From the NCBI RefSeq assembly GCF_000167195.1, contig NZ_AADV02000026.1, positions 1 to 32,362 on the forward strand: a stretch of 32,362 nt of DNA, written 5' to 3'. The first letter of the stretch is position 1; every line of letters starts with the position of its first letter. A model generated the notes under the pieces. The model saw only the letters and a list, made by a program, of their open reading frames with translations, was not told where the DNA came from and searched no databases. Below are positions 1 to 9,158 of the stretch, piece by piece. Source of the DNA: Crocosphaera watsonii WH 8501. Its GTDB lineage: Bacteria; Cyanobacteriota; Cyanobacteriia; Cyanobacteriales; Microcystaceae. A program made the position numbers and the translations under genes.

Positions 1-19
1 TAGCGTAAAATTTACGCTA
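1..19. repeat. perfect 9-bp palindrome at window edge
   Basis: TAGCGTAAA and TTTACGCTA flank a single A, giving a perfect short palindrome. It lies at the left edge of the visible IS5-like fragment, close to where the transposase frame breaks. A related but imperfect motif, TTAGC..TTTTACGCTAA, occurs in the 3' untranslated part of both IS66 copies (near 9265 and 13114). Its role is unknown. Confidence 0.5.
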
Positions 20-732
20 ACAATTGTTTTTTATCTAAAGTCCAATTCCTCAAAGAATTGTAAGTTTAACTCAACCGCATATTCGTCCAATAGTGAGGAG
101 AAAAGCAGGAAAACCAATAGAGTTTGGAGCTAAACTCTCAGTAAGCTGTGTAGATAACTATGTGTTTCTATACAAAATAAGTTGGGAAAACTTCAATGAA
201 TCTTGTCATTTTAAAGAACAAGTAGAAAAGTATAAAGAAACGTTTGGCTATTATCCCGAATCCGTCCATGTAGATAAAATTTATCGAACTAGGGAAAACA
301 GAAATTGGTGTAAGGAAAGAGGGATAAGAATCAGTGGTCCGAAGTTAGGAAGACCTCCGAAAAATGTCAGTGAAGAAGAAAAGAAACAAGCCCACTCCGA
401 TGAATGCTTCCGTAATGCTATTGAGGGAAAGTTTGGACAAGCTAAACGAAGATTTAGCCTAAATCTCGTGATGACAAAACTCCCTGAAACCTCCATTACA
501 TCTATTGCTATTACATTTTTAGTTGTCAATCTTTCTAAACTTCTGAGGCAGTTTTTGTCGCTTTTTTTGTCCTTATTTACTAATAATAGAACAGGGGAAC
601 TCATCAAGCCGCCTTTCATTAATTTTGATTATACTTTAAACAATTTTTATGTACTAAAACTTATTGATTTGTCAGAAAATTCTTGGTCAAAAGTGGCATA
701 AATTTTGGAGAAACTTTTTCAGCAAACCCTAA
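1..732 (+). pseudogene. IS5-like transposase, 3' part with right end of element
   Basis: This is the C-terminal half of a DDE transposase of the IS5-like type. The frame is open from about 39 to 701, so residues precede the GTG at 93, which is not a real start. Recognisable family blocks are RIVSLTQPHIRPIVRRKAGK, YYPESVHVDKIYRTRENRNW and GIEGKFGQAKRRFSLN. The frame is interrupted before 39, and the N-terminal half is outside the window. The right terminal repeat, read on the minus strand, is TTAGGGTTTGCTGAAAAAG at 714-732. It matches the end of the IS5-like fragment at 13218-13832. Directly after it the tnpB reading frame begins, so the element sits inside tnpB. The family call is firm; the exact IS name is not known. 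Confidence 0.8.
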
Positions 733-1736
733 GTGATGCTTATTCTCAATGCTTACAAAGTGTAGCGTTAAATCTCTCACGGGCTTACCAAAATTTCTTT
801 GATAAAAGAGCTTCATTCCCTCGATTCAAATCAAAGCATGGTCGGCAATCGATGAGTTATCCTGCTAATGTTACCTTTGAAGGGGATTACATCAAGCTAA
901 ATCGAAAGATCGGTAAAATTTATTGTCGTCGTCACCGAGATTTTGAGGGAACGATTAAGACAGTTACGATCTCAAAAAATAGTGATGGTAAATATTATGC
1001 CTCTGTATTAGTTGATGATGGTTTAGATAAACCAGAAGCTTCAACAGAGGGGAAAGCTATAGGAATAGATTTAGGATTAACCGATTTTGCTGTTACCAGT
1101 GATGGTTCTAAATTTGATAATCCTAGACATTTAGCTAAACATCAACAGAACTTGAAGCGTAAACAACAAAAATTATCTCGTAAACAAAAGGGGAGTAATA
1201 CTAGGAAAAAAGCTAGACGGTTAGTAGCTAAAGTCCATTCCAAAATCTCTAGATGTCGGGAAGATTTTCTGCACAAACTATCCCGTAAGATAGTCAACGA
1301 AAACCAAGTTATTGCTGTAGAAAATCTCAATGTCAAAGGCATGGTAAAAAATCACAAATTAGCTAAAGCTATCAGTGATTGTGGTTGGGGAATGTTTTGT
1401 ACAATGCTTAAATACAAGGCAGAAAGGGAAGGGAAAACTTATGTTGAAGTTGATAGGTTTTTTCCTAGTTCTAAGACTTGTCATGTCTGTCTAAATCAAG
1501 TGGAAAGCTTACCTCTTGATATTAGAAACTGGACTTGTGAACATTGTCATACAAACCATGACCGCGACATCAACGCCTCAATAAACATTAGAAATGAAGC
1601 CTTACGGATATTGTCGTTAGGAACTAGCGATACTGCCAATGGAGGGAGTGTAAGACGGCTAGGGGGTAAGATTTCTTGTCTCTTAGACGCAACTCCTAAT
1701 GAGATTGGAAGCCCGAACTATATTGCTTGCAATTAG
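732..1736 (+). pseudogene. tnpB: TnpB (IS200/IS605 OrfB) RNA-guided nuclease, 5' part missing
   Basis: TnpB is the RNA-guided nuclease of IS200/IS605 transposons. Here about 70 N-terminal residues are replaced by the end of an IS5-like element; homology begins with SDAYSQCLQSVALNLSRAYQ, just after the terminal repeat. The TTG at 705 lies in IS5 sequence and is an artefact. The catalytic core is complete: RuvC-I in AIGIDLGLTDFAV, RuvC-II in VIAVENLNVKGM, a zinc finger with CHVC and CEHC, and RuvC-III in DRDINASINI. The C-terminus (ATPNEIGSPNYIACN) runs into the right-end hairpin. Without its N-terminal wedge region the protein is probably inactive. No tnpA is visible. Confidence 0.85.
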
Positions 1737-1742
1737 TTGGGG
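1712..1742 (+). repeat. IS605 right-end / guide-RNA-type hairpin
   Basis: CCCGAACTA at 1712-1720 pairs with TAGTTGGGG at 1734-1742 with one mismatch, across the tnpB stop codon. In IS200/IS605 elements the DNA hairpin near the right end is a transposase site, and the same segment is transcribed as the 3' part of the TnpB guide (omega) RNA. A homologous perfect hairpin is found at 31725-31751 on the other strand. The RNA itself is inferred. Confidence 0.55.
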
Positions 1743-1805
1743 TAGTTCACCCAAATTTCAACCTTGAGTCAAAAGCTTTTTCTCAAAAATTTCTCATAAT
1801 TGTTT

Positions 1806-2003
1806 CTAGAAACGTCTTCTTTCTGAAATACTGTAGAAAATGCCCATGAAAACCGAGAGAGCGATCAACAGCAAAATAACAATTCCTGGTATAAATCCTA
1901 AGATTCCTAACCCTCTCAAAATATAGGTGGTTAAGGTAATGACAATAGAACTAATCAAAGCTATGGTAATAAAAGAAGGTTTAAATGAAGTAGATTTGCT
2001 CAT
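1806..2003 (-). CDS. small membrane protein, conserved hypothetical
   Basis: This 65-residue protein has two hydrophobic helices (about residues 10-30 and 34-57) joined by a short Gly/Pro turn, a basic C-terminus (SERRRF) and a polar N-terminus. It starts at an ATG and is the last gene of the minus-strand envelope block, 34 bases after the GatD-like gene. I do not recognise a named family. An inner-membrane location is inferred from hydrophobicity only. Confidence 0.65.
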   Translation of the reverse strand: MSKSTSFKPSFITIALISSIVITLTTYILRGLGILGFIPGIVILLLIALSVFMGIFYSISERRRF

Positions 2004-2037
2004 TGTAACTATTTTAAAATTGATATTAACTGTCCAG

Positions 2038-2829
2038 TTAGGCCACAGTTTCTAGACGTTTTAACATAGCTGCCCTTGCTTGTTGGGCTAAACTATCATC
2101 GAGGGGCGTTAACTGGATTTCCCTTTGATATTTTTCTTGTAATGCGGTTTTAATTAACCAGTCAGCAACAAAAGGATTTTTGGGTAATAAGGGTCCGTGG
2201 GAATAGGTAGCGATCGCATGACGATAAAAAGCCCCTTCGTAACCGTCTTCCCCATTATTGCCGTATCCTGACTTAACCTTGCCCAAGGGTTGTACATCTC
2301 CTAAATAAGTTCGTCCCCCATGATTTTCAAAGCCTATAATAATCGGTGCTTGACCTAACATTTGTTGTAAATCTTCTGCTAGGGGAGAAGCAGTAATTTC
2401 AAACACCACATTACCAATACAACGAGAAACATTCGGCCCTGGATGTTTGGTAACTAAATCTAATAATCCTAACCCCTCGATGCGCTGGCCTAAGGCCGGT
2501 TCGTAATAATGGCCTAAAAGTTGAGGTGATCCACAGGTAAACACTCCGGGGGTTCCTCCGTCTAACTTATTGCGTAGGATATCAGCCTTTGCCCCTTGTA
2601 AGTCTCGCATAACGATTTCTTGTTGACGATCTTGGGCCCCACCACCAACAATGACATCGACACTCTTAAATAAATCTGGTTCTGTTTGCTGATCCAAAGG
2701 AAGAATAGTTACAGGAATATCCCGCCATTGACAACGGCGTTGTATGCAGATAACGTTACCGCGATCGCCGTAGGTACTCATTAAGTTAGGGTAAAGCCAA
2801 CCGATGGTTAAAGAAGGGGGTTCAGACAT
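2038..2829 (-). CDS. GatD-like type 1 glutamine amidotransferase
   Basis: This 263-residue class I glutamine amidotransferase of the CobB/CobQ-like kind resembles GatD, the partner of MurT that amidates the D-glutamate of lipid II. The nucleophile is Cys99 in VFTCGSPQLLG, the conserved FENHGG block is at 167-172, and the catalytic His211 is in YSHGPLLPKNP. I prefer the ATG at 2829 (MSEPPSL) over a TTG seven codons upstream. No MurT-type ligase is next to it in the window, so the acceptor substrate is inferred. It follows the LptF/LptG gene by 37 bases and probably belongs to the same transcript. Confidence 0.85.
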   Translation of the reverse strand: MSEPPSLTIGWLYPNLMSTYGDRGNVICIQRRCQWRDIPVTILPLDQQTEPDLFKSVDVIVGGGAQDRQQEIVMRDLQGAKADILRNKLDGGTPGVFTCGSPQLLGHYYEPALGQRIEGLGLLDLVTKHPGPNVSRCIGNVVFEITASPLAEDLQQMLGQAPIIIGFENHGGRTYLGDVQPLGKVKSGYGNNGEDGYEGAFYRHAIATYSHGPLLPKNPFVADWLIKTALQEKYQREIQLTPLDDSLAQQARAAMLKRLETVA

Positions 2830-2866
2830 AGAGCAATTAACAATTAACAATTGATTGATTTGGAGA

Positions 2867-4051
2867 CTATCGTAAACTTGCTGATTGAACTAATAATAAG
2901 CTACCGGCGGCCAATCCGAGAATATTGGGTAACCAAGCTCCCAGAAACGGGGTTAAAATGCCCCAAATACCGAGGGAGGTACTCATAAAGGCTAGGAGAT
3001 AGTAACCGAAAATTAAACCCACACAGACCCCAAAACTGGTGGACTTATTGGTGTTCTGGGGTCTAACCCCAATGGCTGCCCCTACTAAACCAAAGATTAA
3101 ACAAACGAAAGGTAGGGCGTATTTTTCTTGAAGACGAACCTGAACCTTTCTGATGCGCTTCTCATTGCCACTTAATTGCATGGCTTTGAGATATTCTTTG
3201 GTTTCGGCGATGGTCATTTCTGTGAAATTTTGACGACGGTTAGCTAAATCTAAGGGGGCCCGGGGTAAGGCCAGTTGTTGATGTTGAAAGCGGACAATAT
3301 TGCGATAGGAACCATCTGGGGCAATCAGGTAAATGGTGCCATTAAAAAAGTCCCAAGTATTGCTAGAGATGTTCCAGGTAGCGGACTCAGAGGTAACAAT
3401 TTGGTTAACCCCTTCTTGGGTACGATCCAAAATGGTCAACCCTTGCATTTGCTCGCCGTTGTATTCTTCTGCGTAGAATAAACGGCTCAAAACCGTGGCT
3501 TCTTGGCCGTTTTCTTCTTGAATGGTTTTATATTCGGGATAAACAATATTGCGTTCTTTAAAGTCTGGTCTTTCTTGATTGACTGCCCTTTCTAAAGTAA
3601 CAGCCGCTTCATGGGTGGCTGCCGGTGCGATCCAATCGTTAACAATGAAGGCGCATCCTGTAACCATGAAGCCAAAAAGAATAACAGGAATGATTAAACG
3701 ATAAATACTAACCCCCAAACTGCGTAGGGCGATAATTTCGCTGTCACTGGATAAACGAGTATAAGCCATCAAAGCTGCTAATAACATAGCCATGGGGAAA
3801 GCCAAACTAACAAAACCTGGTAGTTTCAGCAGTAAAACTTTTAAGGCCACTGATAACATTAACCCTGACTCGGTGACACGACGCACGAGATCGAATAATG
3901 ACCCAATGGATAAACCTAAAGAGGTGAAAATGCCCATACCAAACAGAAAAGGTAACAGCAGTTCAATAAACAGGTAACGATCCATGATCGATAAACCAGG
4001 TATGGGGGGTTTTAGTTTGACTTTAACGGGGTTTGCTTGACCAATATCCAT
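2867..4051 (-). CDS. LptF/LptG (YjgP/YjgQ) family LPS export permease
   Basis: The 394-residue permease is the membrane part of the LPS extractor that works with the LptB ATPase. Hydrophobic helices lie near residues 28-50, 65-90 and 105-135, followed by a periplasmic beta-rich region (about 140-275) and three more helices (about 305-390), the six-helix family layout. The N-terminal MDRYLFIELLLPFLFGMGIF and the RLSSDSEIIALRSLGVS block are typical. Cyanobacteria often carry one LptF/G-type gene, so the product may act as a homodimer (inference). It is directly downstream of lptB with a 37-base gap. It starts at an ATG. Confidence 0.92.
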   Translation of the reverse strand: MDIGQANPVKVKLKPPIPGLSIMDRYLFIELLLPFLFGMGIFTSLGLSIGSLFDLVRRVTESGLMLSVALKVLLLKLPGFVSLAFPMAMLLAALMAYTRLSSDSEIIALRSLGVSIYRLIIPVILFGFMVTGCAFIVNDWIAPAATHEAAVTLERAVNQERPDFKERNIVYPEYKTIQEENGQEATVLSRLFYAEEYNGEQMQGLTILDRTQEGVNQIVTSESATWNISSNTWDFFNGTIYLIAPDGSYRNIVRFQHQQLALPRAPLDLANRRQNFTEMTIAETKEYLKAMQLSGNEKRIRKVQVRLQEKYALPFVCLIFGLVGAAIGVRPQNTNKSTSFGVCVGLIFGYYLLAFMSTSLGIWGILTPFLGAWLPNILGLAAGSLLLVQSASLR

Positions 4052-4088
4052 AATGAATGTGTGTGCTTTTAGAGTTGATCTGTGGTCT

Positions 4089-4805
4089 CTAATTTCCTAA
4101 ATAATACTGTCGCACCAAAGGATTGTTATATATTTCTTCGGCACTGCCGGCGGCTAAGATTTGACCGTCCCTCATAATATAAGCCCGATTGGTAATGGCT
4201 AAGGTTGCTTGAACATTGTGATCGGTGATCAAAATACCCATTTGGCGATCGCGTAATTGGGCGATCATGGTTTGAATTTCTGAGACAGCGATGGGATCTA
4301 CCCCGGCAAAGGGTTCATCTAAGAGTAGAAAGTCTGGTCCGTGTTTCCCCACCGCTAGGGAACGAGCTAACTCGGTTCTTCTTCTTTCCCCTCCGGAAAC
4401 TTGGGAGCCTTTAGTATGGGCAATTTTTTCCAGACGAAATTCTTTGAGCAAACCATGAAGGCGTTGGGGCCGTTGTCGAAAGGGAACGTTAGTTTGTTCG
4501 AGGGCTACTTGAATATTGTCGGCTACACTCAGATGACGAAAAATACTGGGTTGTTGAGTCATGTAACCAATACCGAGACGGGCCCGTTTATTCAAGGGTA
4601 AACGAGTCACTTCTTGTTGATTTAACCAAACTTTGCCTTTATTGGGTTTAATGAGACCAGTGGCTATATAAAAGGTGGTTGTTTTCCCTGCTCCATTAGG
4701 ACCGAGGAGTCCAACTATTTCCCCAGGGGCAACTTTAATGTTGACACGGTTAACAATGTCTCTTTTTCCGTAGGTTTTATGGATATTTTCTAAAATCAGT
4801 GTCAT
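4089..4805 (-). CDS. lptB: LPS export ABC transporter ATP-binding protein LptB
   Basis: The 238-residue ATPase powers LPS extraction from the inner membrane. Walker A is GPNGAGKT (35-42), the Q-loop is in GYMTQQPSIF (80-89), the ABC signature is VSGGE (136-140), Walker B is FLLLDEP (159-165) and the switch His is in ITDHN (His196). Length and motifs match LptB closely. The ATG start lies 10 bases after the LptA-like gene, and the LptF/LptG permease follows, so the order is periplasmic carrier, ATPase, permease in one minus-strand unit. Confidence 0.95.
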   Translation of the reverse strand: MTLILENIHKTYGKRDIVNRVNIKVAPGEIVGLLGPNGAGKTTTFYIATGLIKPNKGKVWLNQQEVTRLPLNKRARLGIGYMTQQPSIFRHLSVADNIQVALEQTNVPFRQRPQRLHGLLKEFRLEKIAHTKGSQVSGGERRRTELARSLAVGKHGPDFLLLDEPFAGVDPIAVSEIQTMIAQLRDRQMGILITDHNVQATLAITNRAYIMRDGQILAAGSAEEIYNNPLVRQYYLGN

Positions 4806-4815
4806 AGATCGGGAT

Positions 4816-5319
4816 TTAAAAGTCGGGAGTGGGCAAGGTGGTGTCTAAGGGGGGAGCCGGTGACACGGGAGCAGGTTGAGAGGGGTTGTTTTGGTTTTCT
4901 GTGACGAGGTAAATTGATTCTACTTGTTGGGTTGTTTCTGGGGTGGCAATGAACCGTCCTTCATCGATGAGATAGGTCATGCTTTCGGCCCGCATACTGT
5001 TGCCTTCTTGCAGTACATAAACGTCTCCGGTGAGGACTAAACGCCGTTCTCGGCTAAAATACTGTGCTTGTACAGAAGTTCCTTGTATTTGACGGGCAGG
5101 GTAGAAAAATTGTACGTTACCTCTGGCGGTAACTACTCCTGTTTCTGAGTTGGCTTCTTGAATATCGGAGCGAACGGTGAGGGGACTATTGGGGGCTAGG
5201 GTTTGCGCTTGTACGTTTCTGGGAGTGGTTTCTAGGGTTAATGTACCCGTGATTATAGCTAAGGTGCAGCCGAGGGTTCCTAGAATGTTTTTCTTTGAGA
5301 CAATAGGCATGGAAAACAT
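4816..5319 (-). CDS. LptA/OstA-like periplasmic LPS transport protein
   Basis: This 167-residue exported protein has a signal peptide (basic start, hydrophobic stretch about residues 12-30, likely cut after VQAQ). An OstA/LptA-type beta domain follows, with SDIQEANSETGVVTARGNVQ, LTGDVYVLQEGNSMRAESMT and a repeated pattern of about 20 residues. The C-terminal 25 residues are Pro-rich (PSQPAPVSPAPPLDTTLPTP), which suggests a flexible tail. Position immediately before lptB supports a role as the periplasmic bridge of LPS export. ATG at 5319; MPIVSKK three codons on is an alternative. Confidence 0.88.
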   Translation of the reverse strand: MFSMPIVSKKNILGTLGCTLAIITGTLTLETTPRNVQAQTLAPNSPLTVRSDIQEANSETGVVTARGNVQFFYPARQIQGTSVQAQYFSRERRLVLTGDVYVLQEGNSMRAESMTYLIDEGRFIATPETTQQVESIYLVTENQNNPSQPAPVSPAPPLDTTLPTPDF

Positions 5320-5481
5320 AGTTTAGCTATCTCGTTGATCGCTTTGAGTGTATTCTATTGTTTTAGTGTACTCAATCTTTTTTAGGGCGATCGCTTAATT
5401 GTTCAATCTGGCTATTTTTGTTCGACAGAAGGAGTCAATCAAGTCAGGATTTTTTGACTTTCTTGTTGTCTGACTACTCTA

Positions 5482-6144
5482 TTAAGGACTTTGTTGCGTC
5501 GCCTTTACATTTTCTTCAAATTCCCATAAAGCTTGACTACTTCCCAATAGGTTAGCTCGTTCTATTAGTTTTGGTATAGCTTCTATAATCTTGACATCAG
5601 GAAAATTGAGGCTAATAGAGGATTTTTTATACTCTTTTTCTTGCAAAATATAGATGGTTAATTTACCTTGATGATACACCCATAATTCAGGAACTTTTAA
5701 CTTTTGATAGGCGGTAATTTCTGTTAAAGAGGTCAAGTCTGATTCTATGGCCAAGTCAGGGGGCGGATCTTGGCTTAAATCTAATCTATTTTTACCAATA
5801 ACTGCTTGATGATTTTTAATATAAAAGCATTCATCAGGTTCAATTCCTGCTTCCATAGTCTTATTTTTAAAGGTAGTTGAACCTAAAGCTTCCCAAGGTT
5901 TTCTTTGAACTTTAAGAATAATTTTAACCAGGTCAGAAATTAATATTTTAACTCGTTCGTGTTCTGGTAAAGGGGACATGATTTCTAAACACTGTTGACT
6001 ATAAGCTAATCTGAGGTTTCTTTTCTCACCTAATTCCTCTAAAATATTTTCAAATTCCAGCCAACTTAAATTAGGAATACTAATCTTGCTACCGAGATTA
6101 AGATATATTTTGTTAATAGGGATTAATACTGTCATAATAATCAC
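5482..6144 (-). CDS. Uma2 family (DUF820) putative endonuclease
   Basis: Uma2 proteins have a PD-(D/E)XK nuclease fold and are very abundant in cyanobacteria; their biological role is unsettled. The conserved blocks here are CLEIMSPLPEHERVK, GIEPDECFYIKN, PPPDLAIESDLTS and KLKVPELWVYHQGKLTIY. The family usually has DLAIEV, so the Ser in DLAIES is a small deviation next to the acidic active-site residue. Length 220 residues from a GTG; an ATG three codons later is equally possible. It is closely similar to the Uma2 gene at 19409-20044. It lies between the Lpt block and a truncated EAL gene and seems to be a single-gene unit. Confidence 0.85.
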   Translation of the reverse strand: MIIMTVLIPINKIYLNLGSKISIPNLSWLEFENILEELGEKRNLRLAYSQQCLEIMSPLPEHERVKILISDLVKIILKVQRKPWEALGSTTFKNKTMEAGIEPDECFYIKNHQAVIGKNRLDLSQDPPPDLAIESDLTSLTEITAYQKLKVPELWVYHQGKLTIYILQEKEYKKSSISLNFPDVKIIEAIPKLIERANLLGSSQALWEFEENVKATQQSP

Positions 6145-6156
6145 GTTTATATATTT

Positions 6157-6525
6157 TCAGGGAGAATCTGAATATTTCCAAGTTGGGGGGTTTTGTAGCA
6201 ATTTTTCTACTTCTAAAGAGGGTAGAGGTTTGGCAAAAAAGTAACCTTGCCCTTGTTCACACCCTAATTGTTCTAATTGTTCTAATTGTAATTCTGTTTC
6301 AACGCCTTCTGCAATTATATCTAACCCCAAAATATGAGCTAAATGAACAATCGCTCGTACAATTTCTGCGTTTTCGTTATTGGGTTCCATCCGCATAACA
6401 AAGGAGCGATCTATTTTTAAGGTATTAACAGGAAACCTGTGTAAGTAACTCAAGGAAGAATAAGCTGTTCCAAAATCATCTAAACAAATTTCAATCTCCC
6501 GTTCTTGTATCCCAGATTCCGCACT
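6157..6525 (-). pseudogene. EAL-domain (c-di-GMP phosphodiesterase) C-terminal fragment
   Basis: This is the last ~120 residues of an EAL domain. The frame continues upstream of the ATG at 6453 and encodes EREIEICLDDFGTAYSSLSY, with the conserved DDFG motif, followed by TLKIDRSFVMRM, IIAEGVETELQLEQLEQLGC and GQGYFFAKPLP. The EAL motif itself and any GGDEF or sensor domains are missing. The frame ends at a stop codon at about 6525, where the neighbouring IS1634-like element begins. The fragment therefore looks like the 3' remnant of a gene cut by insertion, and should be inactive. Confidence 0.85.
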
Positions 6526-7500
6526 TCAAAAAGTAGCATTAAATACTACAAGCCTGGGGTTAACAATTAAGTATAATTGCTTAAGCTCTTGAAGACAAAA
6601 AAGTGGGATAATTGTTTAAGTTGTTTCCTCTGTAAAAAAAGAGCGAAAAATGTCTTATTTAGAAGAAATACAAGTTAAAAATTTAGACCATTTAGGGATA
6701 GTAGCTGGCTTAATTGATGAAATAGGAATAGTCAAAATAATTAATAATAAATTAGGAATAGATGTTAGAGAAAAAATCTCAGCAGGTACAGTAGTTAAGT
6801 CTATTTTAATCAATGGACTAGGATTTGTTTCAAGACCTCTATATTTATTCAGTCAGTTTTTTCAAGATAAAGCCATTGAGAAATTGTTAGGAGAAAGAAT
6901 TAAACCTGATTACCTTAATGATGATAAAATTGGGAGAGTAATGGATGAATTATATAAATATGGACTAAATGATATTTTTATTGAAGTAGTTTTAGAAGTA
7001 ATTAAAAAATTTAAAATAGACCTTAAATACTCCCATTTAGATTCCACATCATTTCATTTAGATGGAGAATATAAAAGGGAAGAAGATAAAGAGAAACAGG
7101 AAGAAGAAAAAATTATTAAAGAAAGACCAATTTTTATTAAGAAAGGATATTCTCGGGATCATAGACCAGACTTAAAACAATGTGTCTTGGATTTAATAAC
7201 AAGCCAAGATGGAGATATTCCATTATTTGTGAGAGTAGGAGATGGAAATGAATCTGATAAAGCTGTATTTGGAAAAGTTTTAGTAGAATTCAAAAAGCAA
7301 ATAAAGTTTGATAGTATCATGGTTTGTGATAGTGCTTTATATGGTCAAGAAAATCTCCAACTAATCCAACATTTAAAATGGATAACGAGAGTTCCAATGA
7401 CCATAAAAAAAGCAAAAGAATTAGTGCAAAATATAGAGGTGGAAGAAGTAAAAGATGAAGATAAAGAAAAAAGAAGTGACCTAAATTTAGAAAGTTATAC
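6521..7500 (+). pseudogene. IS1634-like transposase, 3' part lost to IS66 insertion
   Basis: The coding part starts at ATG 6650 and encodes about 284 residues of a DDE transposase of the IS1634 type. It has the N-terminal helical region (VKNLDHLGIVAGLIDEIGIV) and DDE blocks around YSHLDSTSFHLDGEY, KKGYSRDHRPDLKQCVLDL and FDSIMVCDSALYGQENL. The frame stops at the left end of the IS66 copy (7501), in the middle of LNLESY. The rest of the gene is not elsewhere in the window. The left end of the element is placed near 6521 because the EAL reading frame breaks there; I could not define its terminal repeat. Confidence 0.8.
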
Positions 7501-7578
7501 GTAATTGCTCACCGCAATAAAGAATCTGTCTTGACAACATAAAGGTAAAATCGGGGATTTTTATGTATAGTGGGGGTT

Positions 7579-9066
7579 ATGACCACAAATGCTACCATTG
7601 ATTCAAAGCTAGTTAGAGCTATCGCCGATGAACAGTTGGCGAACAATGTCTTCATGATTGAGTGGCTAGTCAAGGCACAACAACAGTTATCTCTTCAACA
7701 AAGACTGATTGACCAGCAACAACAACAAATCTCTACACAACAGCAAGAAATTGAAAAATTGAAAGAAGAGAGAGATAAGCTAAAAAACCGTAACTCAAAA
7801 AACAGTTCAGTCCCCCCATCATCAGACCCACTAAAAAAGCCTTCTGACAAAAAGAAACGCAAAAAAGGATTTAAACGCGGACCAAAATATGACCACCCAG
7901 GGAAGACCCGTAATGGTTTTGGTCAGCCCGATAAGATAGTCCCTTTAGAACTAGAAAACTGTCCTGTTTGTGGGGGTTCAGTGGAACGAGATGAAGTAGT
8001 TCCTGAAAAAGTCCAGCAAGTGGCTGAAGTAGTAGACCAACCCATAGAAATCAGGGAATATCGTCGCGGATTCTATAAATGTCCTAGTTGTGGATGGTCA
8101 GATTACAGTCCTGTTCCATTGGGAGTTAAAGAAGGATTCAGTTATGGGGCGCGATTAAGTAGCATCGTGGGCTGGCTTGGCTATGGGGGTAATCTTACAT
8201 GGCGTAAACAGGAACATTTTATAGAGTATGTCTTTGGCATTCCCATTTCTCAAGGGAGCCTTGCCAAAATGCACAAATGGTTTCAAGAAAGTTTAGAACC
8301 CTTGACCCAACAGTGGTTAAAGTACATCCAGCAGCCAGGAATCCGATGTGTTGACGAAACCAGTTATTGCATCGATGGCATCAAGTATTGGGTTTGGGTA
8401 GCCACATCAAATGAGGTCTGTGTGTTGATGTTGGCTCCCACTAGAAGCTCCGCAGAAGTCGAGAAATTGTTAGGAGCAGATTTTAAGGGCATCCTCACCA
8501 GTGACTGCTATAGTGCCTACTTTAGACAAAGTGCGATGGCCAAACAGAAATGTCTGGCACATTTAGAACGAGAGTTAGAGTCCCTTAAAACCAGTCGTTT
8601 TCAAGCGAATCGAGAATTTGCTGCCGATGTACAGCAAGTTTTAGCAACCGCCCGTATCCATTATCGTCATTATCATGCTCGAAATTTAACCCTTGAAGAC
8701 TTAGGCTCCAAAAGAACAGAAGTCGAGAACTCACTGCAAAAGATTTTTAAAGCAACTCCCAAAAAAGGATGGCCTTATGATGCACAAAGATTGATTAACC
8801 GTCTCAAACGTCATTGGGAAGAGTGGTTCACCTTTCTAACTTATCCTGAAGTCAAACCAGATAATAATGATGCTGAGAGAGCTTTACGTCCCATTGTCAT
8901 TCACCGCAAAGTAAGTGGGGGAGCAAGAAGCGACTGGGGTGCAGAGTTAGTCACCCAAATGTTCAGTTTTTTAGAGACCATGAGATTACAGGGGCAAAAT
9001 GCCATTGTCCAATTATGCGAATTATTTTCATTAGCTGGTCGGAGTCCCCCAGGATTAGAGATGTAA
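7579..9066 (+). CDS. IS66 family transposase, copy A
   Basis: The 495-residue transposase is full length for the IS66 tnpC type that has no accessory tnpA/tnpB genes. It has an N-terminal Gln-rich coiled coil (about residues 15-65), a basic linker (KKRKKGFKRG), and a zinc-binding region with CPVCGG and CPSCGW. The DDE core includes CVDETSYCIDGIKYWVW, LTSDCYSAYF and the C-terminal NNDAERALRPIVIHRKVSGG. I chose ATG 7579 (MTTNATID), preceded by a G-rich stretch, over GTG 7570. It appears intact and is the likely source of mobility for both copies. It differs from copy B by only a few substitutions. Confidence 0.92.
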   Translation: MTTNATIDSKLVRAIADEQLANNVFMIEWLVKAQQQLSLQQRLIDQQQQQISTQQQEIEKLKEERDKLKNRNSKNSSVPPSSDPLKKPSDKKKRKKGFKRGPKYDHPGKTRNGFGQPDKIVPLELENCPVCGGSVERDEVVPEKVQQVAEVVDQPIEIREYRRGFYKCPSCGWSDYSPVPLGVKEGFSYGARLSSIVGWLGYGGNLTWRKQEHFIEYVFGIPISQGSLAKMHKWFQESLEPLTQQWLKYIQQPGIRCVDETSYCIDGIKYWVWVATSNEVCVLMLAPTRSSAEVEKLLGADFKGILTSDCYSAYFRQSAMAKQKCLAHLERELESLKTSRFQANREFAADVQQVLATARIHYRHYHARNLTLEDLGSKRTEVENSLQKIFKATPKKGWPYDAQRLINRLKRHWEEWFTFLTYPEVKPDNNDAERALRPIVIHRKVSGGARSDWGAELVTQMFSFLETMRLQGQNAIVQLCELFSLAGRSPPGLEM

Positions 9067-9135
9067 AAGGCTCCGGAGCCGATGGGGGATAGATTTTTCT
9101 TGATCGCCCTATCTCTCTGCACAAAAATAAACAAG

Positions 9136-9158
9136 GTTAGCGGATAATCTCCGCTAAC
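9136..9158. repeat. 9-bp stem hairpin in IS66 3' region, copy A
   Basis: GTTAGCGGA and TCCGCTAAC form a perfect 9-bp stem around a 5-base loop, 70 bases after the transposase stop. The same hairpin is at 12985-13007 in copy B. It is not followed by a T run on the plus strand, so it may be a structural or regulatory site of the element and not a simple terminator. The remaining bases up to the right terminal repeat hold no gene. Confidence 0.55.

Noticed and set aside
705-731. TTG start of a 343-codon tnpB ORF
   Set aside because: These codons lie in the terminal repeat of the IS5-like element; homology to TnpB begins only at 732.
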